Assembly (NCBI RefSeq): GCF_014673215.1
Contig: NZ_JACWMS010000006.1
Span: 226,505-290,504 of the forward strand
Length of the DNA: 64,000 bases
DNA from: Gordonia hankookensis
GTDB lineage: Bacteria; Actinomycetota; Actinomycetes; Mycobacteriales; Mycobacteriaceae
Direction of reading: 5' to 3'
Each line of letters starts with the position of its first letter. Position 1 is the stretch's first letter. Positions 59,328 through 64,000 of the stretch are shown in pieces. The notes beneath the pieces are model-generated. The model ran no database searches, was not told where the DNA came from, and saw only the letters and a list, made by a program, of their open reading frames with translations. A program made the position numbers and the translations under genes.

Positions 59328-60715
59328 TGGTGGGACAACCCATTCCACGCACCGCCGTCATCGGGGCAGGCATCAGCGGCCTCACGACCGGAAAGATGCT
59401 GGGCGACTACGGGGTGCCGTACACCACCTTCGAGTCGTCGGACCGCATCGGCGGAAACTGGGCGTTCGGGAATCCGAACGGCCACAGCAGCGCGTACCGG
59501 TCGCTGCACATCGACACATCCAAGCATCGACTGTCCTTCAAGGACTTCCCGATGCCCGACAGCTATCCCACCTTTCCGCACCACACCGACATCAAGGCCT
59601 ATCTCGACGACTATGCAGCGGCCTTCGGATTGCTCGAGAACATCGAGTTCGGCAACGGCGTCACGCATGCGGCCCGGTCCGCAGACGGGCGATGGCACAT
59701 CGAGGACCAGGCAGGCGCTCAGCGTGAGTTCGACTTCCTGGTGGTCGCCAACGGGCATCATTGGGATCCGCGCTACGCCGACTTTCCCGGTGAATTCTCC
59801 GGTCGGCGGATTCACTCCCATGACTACATCGATCCGCGCACGCCGCTCGATCTGAGTGGTCAGCGCATCCTGATCGTCGGGATCGGCAACAGTGCCGCGG
59901 ACATCGCCGTCGAACTCTCGTCGAAGTCGCTCGACAACACGGTGACCCTGTCGACCCGGTCGAGTGCCTGGATCGTGCCCAAATACATCGCCGGAAAACC
60001 CGGCGATGCATACTGGCGCACCACCCCGCATCTCCCACTGGGCTTGCAACGCAAGGCCTTGCAGATGATGATGCCGCTGATGGGGACCGATCCGACGCTC
60101 TACGGACTTCCTCCGGCGAACCACAAGCTCTTCGAGGCGCATCCGACCCAGTCCGTCGAGCTGCCGCTCCGACTCGGATCGGGCGACGTGATACCCAAGC
60201 CCAACGTGTCGCGACTGGACGGGGCCACAGTACATTTCGAGGACGGCACGAGCGGCGACTTCGACGTGATCGTGTACGCGACCGGCTACAACATCACCTT
60301 CCCTTTCTTCGATCCGGAGTTCGTCAGCGCCCCCGGCAACCAGATCCGTCTGTACAAGAGGATCTTCAGGCCGGGCATCGACAACCTCGCGTTCGTCGGG
60401 TTCGCACAGTCGGTCCCGACGCTGTTCCCGTTCGTCGAGTGCCAGTCGCGCGTGGTCGCGGCCTACGCCGTCGGTCGGTATGCCCTTCCTGACGTTGGTG
60501 AGATGGAGCAGATCATCGACAAGGATCAGGAGCTGCACAACGGACACACCACCGACAGCCCGCGGCACACCCAGCAGGTGGACTACTTCGTGTACGAGCA
60601 CGACATCCGCACCCGGGAATTGCCGACCGGCGCGAAGCGTGCCGAATCACGCGGCTTCCCGACGCCGACCGGCGGCCGATCCGAACCGCGACTGCTTCGA
60701 TCACGTCGTAACTGA
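59327..60715 (+). CDS. Class B flavin-dependent monooxygenase (FMO/BVMO-like)
   Basis: A 462-aa enzyme with two dinucleotide motifs, VIGAGISGL (FAD, about 12-19) and IVGIGNSAADI (NADPH, about 184-193). The FMO fingerprint F-S-G-R-R-I-H-S-H-D-Y (157-167) fits FxGxxxHxxxY, and ATGYNITFPFF is also typical. It inserts oxygen as a Baeyer-Villiger or heteroatom oxidation. The ATG at 59327 overlaps the kinase stop by one base (TGATG); a GTG three bases earlier would give a four-base overlap. It is probably translationally coupled to the kinase. Confidence 0.92.
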   Translation: MVGQPIPRTAVIGAGISGLTTGKMLGDYGVPYTTFESSDRIGGNWAFGNPNGHSSAYRSLHIDTSKHRLSFKDFPMPDSYPTFPHHTDIKAYLDDYAAAFGLLENIEFGNGVTHAARSADGRWHIEDQAGAQREFDFLVVANGHHWDPRYADFPGEFSGRRIHSHDYIDPRTPLDLSGQRILIVGIGNSAADIAVELSSKSLDNTVTLSTRSSAWIVPKYIAGKPGDAYWRTTPHLPLGLQRKALQMMMPLMGTDPTLYGLPPANHKLFEAHPTQSVELPLRLGSGDVIPKPNVSRLDGATVHFEDGTSGDFDVIVYATGYNITFPFFDPEFVSAPGNQIRLYKRIFRPGIDNLAFVGFAQSVPTLFPFVECQSRVVAAYAVGRYALPDVGEMEQIIDKDQELHNGHTTDSPRHTQQVDYFVYEHDIRTRELPTGAKRAESRGFPTPTGGRSEPRLLRSRRN

Positions 60716-60770
60716 TAGATCGCCTTCTGATGCGCGCGTGCTCGCCGCGAGGCCTGCCGAGCGAACCCGA

Positions 60771-61592
60771 TCAGTACTGGGTGTTGCCCAGATCGACGGC
60801 GATGGCGGCCGCCGTGATCCGTTTGGCGGCATCGCTGGCCAGCCACACGACGGTGTCGGCGATGTCCTCGGGCTCGGCGATCCAGTCCGGCAGGAACGGA
60901 GTTCCCATGTTGCCCAGCTGGGGGTTGGTCTGCACGGAACTCATCAGCTTCTCGACCATGTCGCCCGAGCCCATCGCGGTGTTCACGGCCCCCGGATGCA
61001 CACTGTTGACCCGAATTCGATGCCGGCCCAGTTCGGCGGCGAATCCGCGGGCCAGGCCCGTGACCGCGTGTTTGCTGGCGGTGTAATGAACCATGAACGG
61101 CTGCATCTTGATACCTGCCGCCGAGCTGATCAGGATGATCGATCCGCCGTCGCCGCCCTCGATGATCTTGGGTGCACCGGCCATGACTGCGTTCCACGTG
61201 CCGGTCACGTTGATGTCGATGAGCTCGCGAAAGTTCGCGGAGGTGATCTGATCCCACGGCTGCGGCGAGGAGATGCCTGCGTTGGCGACCACGATGTCGA
61301 GGCGGCCGAGCTCGGCGACCCCGTCGCTCACCGCAGCTGTGAGCGCGTCGAGGTCCCGGGTGTCGGCGACCGTCGTGAGGATGCGTCGGCCCTGAGCCCG
61401 GACGAGCTCGACCGTCTCGTCGAGGTCGTCCGGCGTTGCCGAATCGTAGGGCACGAAATCGGGAAGTGGACCGGCGAGGTCGACACCGATGATGTCGGCC
61501 CCCTCGGCCGCCATCTGTACGGCGTGGGCGCGTCCCTGGCCGCGGGCGACACCGGTGATGAATGCGACCTTTCCGGCGAGTCGATCGGCCAT
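60771..61592 (-). CDS. Mycofactocin-coupled-type SDR family oxidoreductase
   Basis: A 273-aa SDR with GKVAFITGVARGQGRAHAVQMAAEGADII in part, the long-form N-terminus of mycofactocin-dependent SDRs, VANAGIS, and YTASK as the catalytic pair. These enzymes hold NAD(H) tightly and pass electrons to mycofactocin in mycobacteria and relatives. The ATG at 61592 has AGGAGC upstream; the GTG six bases earlier is less likely. It converges on the FMO gene 55 bp away and is divergent from the next SDR, with repeat GGTAATGCTTACC in its promoter. Confidence 0.9.
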   Translation of the reverse strand: MADRLAGKVAFITGVARGQGRAHAVQMAAEGADIIGVDLAGPLPDFVPYDSATPDDLDETVELVRAQGRRILTTVADTRDLDALTAAVSDGVAELGRLDIVVANAGISSPQPWDQITSANFRELIDINVTGTWNAVMAGAPKIIEGGDGGSIILISSAAGIKMQPFMVHYTASKHAVTGLARGFAAELGRHRIRVNSVHPGAVNTAMGSGDMVEKLMSSVQTNPQLGNMGTPFLPDWIAEPEDIADTVVWLASDAAKRITAAAIAVDLGNTQY

Positions 61593-61653
61593 GTGCACGC
61601 TCCTGTCCGTCGCCGGCTTGACTGGTGTCGCCGACCGCTGTAGTAAGTGACAC

Positions 61654-61666
61654 GGTAATGCTTACC
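61654..61666. promoter_or_regulatory. Putative cluster operator, copy 3
   Basis: GGTAA-TGC-TTACC, a perfect inverted repeat in the divergent region between the two SDR genes. It contains the GTAA and TTAC half-sites of copies 1 and 2 but in reverse order, so it may be a different site. Confidence 0.45.
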
Positions 61667-61834
61667 ATATAGGCCTCGACACGCACCTGAGTTGCCGTTC
61701 GGGGAGTATTCGGGGTCGCGCTGACCCAGGGGACGTGATGGCACCGGGAGAGGATCAGACGCATGGCCGATTCGGCGGTCGCCGACGAGGATTCCGCCGA
61801 GATCCTTGTCGACACGCACAGGACGGGAATTCTC

Positions 61835-62575
61835 ATGGGGAAACTGACAGGGCGTACGGCCGTGATCACCGGCGGAGCGCAGGGACTCGGCTTCGCCATC
61901 GCGAGGCGATATGTGGCCGAGGGTGCACGGGTGGTCCTGGGCGATCTCGATCTCGCCGCGACCGAAGCCGCGGCGGAGGAATTGGGCGGACGTGACGTCG
62001 CTGTCGCGGTTCGTTGCGACGTGACCGTCGGCAATGAGGTCGACGCCCTCCTCGCCGCGGCGCGGGACACATTCGGGGGCCTGGACATCGTGGTCAACAA
62101 CGCGGGCATCACCCGGGATGCCACCATGCGGACGATGACCGACGATCAGTTCGACCAGGTGATCGGTGTTCACCTGAAGGGTACCTGGAACGGGCTCCGC
62201 AAAGCGGCTGCGATCATGCGCGAGAACAAGAGTGGTGCGATCGTCAACATCTCGTCGATCTCCGGAAAGGTCGGGATGGTGGGGCAGACGAACTATTCGG
62301 CGGCGAAGGCGGGCATCGTCGGCATGACCAAGGCCGCAGCCAAGGAGATGGCACACCACGGCGTGCGGGTCAACGCGATCCAGCCCGGGCTCATCCGATC
62401 GGCCATGACCGAGGCGATGCCCGAGCGCATCTGGCAGGAGAAACTCGCGGGTGTGCCGATGGGACGGGCCGGTGAACCGGGCGAGATCGCGGGTGTGGCG
62501 CTCTTCCTCGCATCGGATGATTCGTCGTACATGACGGGGACGGTCCTGGAGGTCACCGGCGGACGCTTCATGTGA
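61835..62575 (+). CDS. FabG-like SDR (3-oxoacyl reductase type)
   Basis: A 246-aa SDR: GRTAVITGGAQGLGFAIARR in part (TGGAQGLG, 12-19), NNAGITRD, SSISGKVGMVGQTNYSAAKAGI in part with Tyr and Lys of YSAAK, and the C-terminal MTGTVLEVTGGRFM, close to FabG and beta-hydroxyacyl-CoA dehydrogenases. It would interconvert a 3-hydroxyacyl and 3-oxoacyl thioester or a ring alcohol. The ATG at 61835 has AGGACGGGA upstream. It lies 51 bp upstream of the thiolase gene in the same transcript. Confidence 0.9.
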   Translation: MGKLTGRTAVITGGAQGLGFAIARRYVAEGARVVLGDLDLAATEAAAEELGGRDVAVAVRCDVTVGNEVDALLAAARDTFGGLDIVVNNAGITRDATMRTMTDDQFDQVIGVHLKGTWNGLRKAAAIMRENKSGAIVNISSISGKVGMVGQTNYSAAKAGIVGMTKAAAKEMAHHGVRVNAIQPGLIRSAMTEAMPERIWQEKLAGVPMGRAGEPGEIAGVALFLASDDSSYMTGTVLEVTGGRFM

Positions 62576-62626
62576 TGGTGGGGACGGACCATGACAGACC
62601 GGCCATGACGACGAAAGAGGATGACC

Positions 62627-63838
62627 ATGCGTGAAACCGTGATCTGCGAACCCGTGCGGACGCCGATCGGCCGTTACGGTGGAGCCCTTCGATCCCTCAC
62701 CGCGGTCGATCTCGGCGTCGCCGCACTCACCGGCCTGCTGGACCGCACCGGTGTCGCGTCCGAACACGTCGAGGATGTGATCCTGGGACATTGCTATCCG
62801 AGTAGTGAGGCGCCCGCCATCGGGCGTGTGGTCGCACTCGACGCGGGTCTGCCCGTGACGGTCCCGGGTATGCAGGTGGATCGTCGCTGCGGCTCCGGCC
62901 TGCAAGCGGTCATCCAAGCCGCCATGCAGGTCGGTACCGGCCAGAACGACCTCGTCGTAGCGGGTGGTGCCGAGAGCATGAGCAACGTCGCCTTCTACTC
63001 GACGGATATGCGATGGGGCGGCGCGCGTCACGGGATCCAGGTGCACGACGGCCTGGCGCGCGGCAGGACCACCGCAGGTGGACGTCATCATCCGGTACCC
63101 GGCGGCATGCTCGAGACCGCGGAGAATCTCCGGCGCGAGTACGAGATCTCACGTGCCGATCAGGACGAACTGGCCGCCCGGTCGCATGAGCGGGCTGTCG
63201 CGGCCCAGAAGAACGGCATCTTCGAGCAGGAGATCATTCCCGTTGCGGTGCCGACCCGCAATGGTGCGGACACCGTCGAGGCCGACGAGCACCCGCGTGC
63301 CGACACCACGGCCGATTCGCTGGGTAGGCTGAAACCTGTTCTGATCAAAGATGATCCGGATTCAACTGTCACCGCGGGCAACGCGAGCGGTCAGAACGAC
63401 GCGGCATCGATGTGCATCGTCACGACACCGGAGCGTGCAGGTGAACTCGGCCTGAGGCCACTCGTTCGCCTCCTGTCCTGGGGTTGCTCGGGGGTGGCGC
63501 CGAGAGTAATGGGCATCGGTCCGGTCCCGGCCACCGATCTGGCTCTGTCCCATGCGGGTCTGGCCTTGGGCGACATCGATCTCATCGAGCTCAACGAGGC
63601 GTTTGCCGCCCAGGCACTTGCGGTGATGAAGGAGTGGCAGTTCACCCCGGCCGACCTCGAGCGGACGAATGTGCACGGCTCCGGGATCTCGCTCGGGCAT
63701 CCGGTCGGCGCAACGGGAGGTCGCATGCTGGCGACGCTGGCGCGCGAGTTGCACAGGCGCGACGCGCGATACGGACTGGAGACGATGTGCATCGGCGGCG
63801 GCCAAGGTCTGGCCGCGATCTTCGAGCGCGTCGGCTGA
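62627..63838 (+). CDS. Thiolase (acetyl-CoA C-acyltransferase)
   Basis: A 403-aa thiolase with all three catalytic positions: Cys88 (VDRRCGSGLQ), His358 (LGHPVGATGG) and Cys388 (MCIGGGQG). The opening VICEPVRTPIGRYGG and NEAFAAQALAVM are also conserved. It cleaves 3-oxoacyl-CoA with CoA. The ATG at 62627 has AAAGAGG six bases upstream and is preferred to the ATG at 62621. It follows the FabG-like SDR and precedes an acyl-CoA dehydrogenase by 17 bp, so it ends a beta-oxidation-type pathway. Confidence 0.95.
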   Translation: MRETVICEPVRTPIGRYGGALRSLTAVDLGVAALTGLLDRTGVASEHVEDVILGHCYPSSEAPAIGRVVALDAGLPVTVPGMQVDRRCGSGLQAVIQAAMQVGTGQNDLVVAGGAESMSNVAFYSTDMRWGGARHGIQVHDGLARGRTTAGGRHHPVPGGMLETAENLRREYEISRADQDELAARSHERAVAAQKNGIFEQEIIPVAVPTRNGADTVEADEHPRADTTADSLGRLKPVLIKDDPDSTVTAGNASGQNDAASMCIVTTPERAGELGLRPLVRLLSWGCSGVAPRVMGIGPVPATDLALSHAGLALGDIDLIELNEAFAAQALAVMKEWQFTPADLERTNVHGSGISLGHPVGATGGRMLATLARELHRRDARYGLETMCIGGGQGLAAIFERVG

Positions 63839-63855
63839 CAAGAAACGGGGAGAGA

Positions 63856-64000
63856 ATGACAAGGCTGGCACAGACTCTGGGGTTGACCGGGATCCAGTCC
63901 GAGATCGTGGCGAATGTTCGCCGGTTTGTGGACAAGCAGATCATTCCGTACGCGCAGGAGCTCGAGCATGGCGATGTCTATCCGCAGGAGATCGTCGACG
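63856..64000 (+). CDS. Acyl-CoA dehydrogenase, N-terminus only (partial)
   Basis: The first 48 codons and one base lie in the window. The start MTRLAQTLGLTGIQSEIVA in part, then FVDKQIIPYAQELEHGDVYPQEIV in part, is the normal N-terminal helical region of acyl-CoA dehydrogenases. GGGGAGAGA precedes the ATG. It continues the catabolic operon beyond the right edge. The catalytic Glu and FAD motifs are outside the window. Confidence 0.85.
   Translation, partial: MTRLAQTLGLTGIQSEIVANVRRFVDKQIIPYAQELEHGDVYPQEIVD

Noticed and set aside
1..64000. tRNA, rRNA, CRISPR array or prophage
   Set aside because: No cloverleaf-like sequences with a T-loop, no regularly spaced repeats and no integrase, terminase or capsid-type genes were seen.

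Overview
The window is high-GC DNA from a mycolic-acid actinobacterium (order Mycobacteriales). Gordonia is the best guess, with Rhodococcus or a mycobacterium as alternatives. The signs are dense coding, many ATGA/GTGA start-stop overlaps, frequent GTG and TTG starts, several promoters that look leaderless (TANNNT 6-7 nt before the start codon), a DUF222/HNH '13E12-type' gene, F420-type (LLM) oxidoreductases, a mycofactocin-coupled-type SDR and a Ser/Thr protein kinase. No rRNA, tRNA, CRISPR array, complete insertion sequence or prophage was seen. Assignments rest on reading motifs, not on database searches.

Layout. 1-5.6 kb: Ser/Thr kinase, FAD-linked oxidase, DUF1330 protein, AidB-like acyl-CoA dehydrogenase and a TetR regulator whose C-terminus is encoded by an interspersed repeat. 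5.8-10.5 kb: a DUF2510/DEDDh exonuclease/BRCT/zinc-ribbon fusion next to a lower-GC patch with an unusual alpha/beta hydrolase. 10.5-17 kb: membrane protein, DHA2-type MFS pump with an Ig-like tail and divergent MarR regulator, SDR, methyltransferase, and a zeta-toxin/ParD-like antitoxin pair. 17-24.8 kb: a long minus-strand run (aldo-keto reductase, cupin, aldo-keto reductase, two SDRs, threonine-synthase-like enzyme), then a DUF2255 gene, a zinc alcohol dehydrogenase and a divergent MmyB-type XRE regulator. The same inverted repeat lies upstream of both the reductase run and the dehydrogenase/XRE pair, so they look like one regulon. 24.9-26.4 kb: DUF222/HNH gene flanked and interrupted by copies of a 12-bp palindrome.

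26.4-31.6 kb: a TetR regulator divergent from a tight three-gene operon (CrtC/AttH-like protein, LLM oxidoreductase, rifampin-phosphotransferase/PEP-synthase-like enzyme). I regard this operon as the best candidate for an undescribed pathway. 31.6-39.4 kb: VOC protein, Gfo/Idh/MocA oxidoreductase, S9 peptidase with a DUF3159 protein, and an ABC exporter-histidine kinase-response regulator operon. The peptidase and the ABC operon carry near-identical promoter boxes. 39.6-43.4 kb: msrB-msrA, then an HpnE-like amine oxidase overlapping a sterol-type glycosyltransferase. 43.7-48.7 kb: osmoprotection, with a glycine-betaine-type ABC importer, a DUF1345 protein and an ectoine hydroxylase without ectABC nearby. 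48.8-52.8 kb: a MarR gene and a second copy of the MFS/MarR module followed by an SDR.

52.8-64 kb: an O-methyltransferase and then a catabolic cluster: enoyl-CoA hydratase, TetR, P450, SnoaL-like protein, LLM oxidoreductase, APH-fold kinase, class B flavin monooxygenase, two SDRs, thiolase, and the start of an acyl-CoA dehydrogenase cut by the window end. The mix of hydroxylation, Baeyer-Villiger-type oxidation, dehydrogenation and beta-oxidation suggests breakdown of an alicyclic, terpenoid or steroid-like substrate. TTAC/GTAA inverted repeats recur in its promoters.
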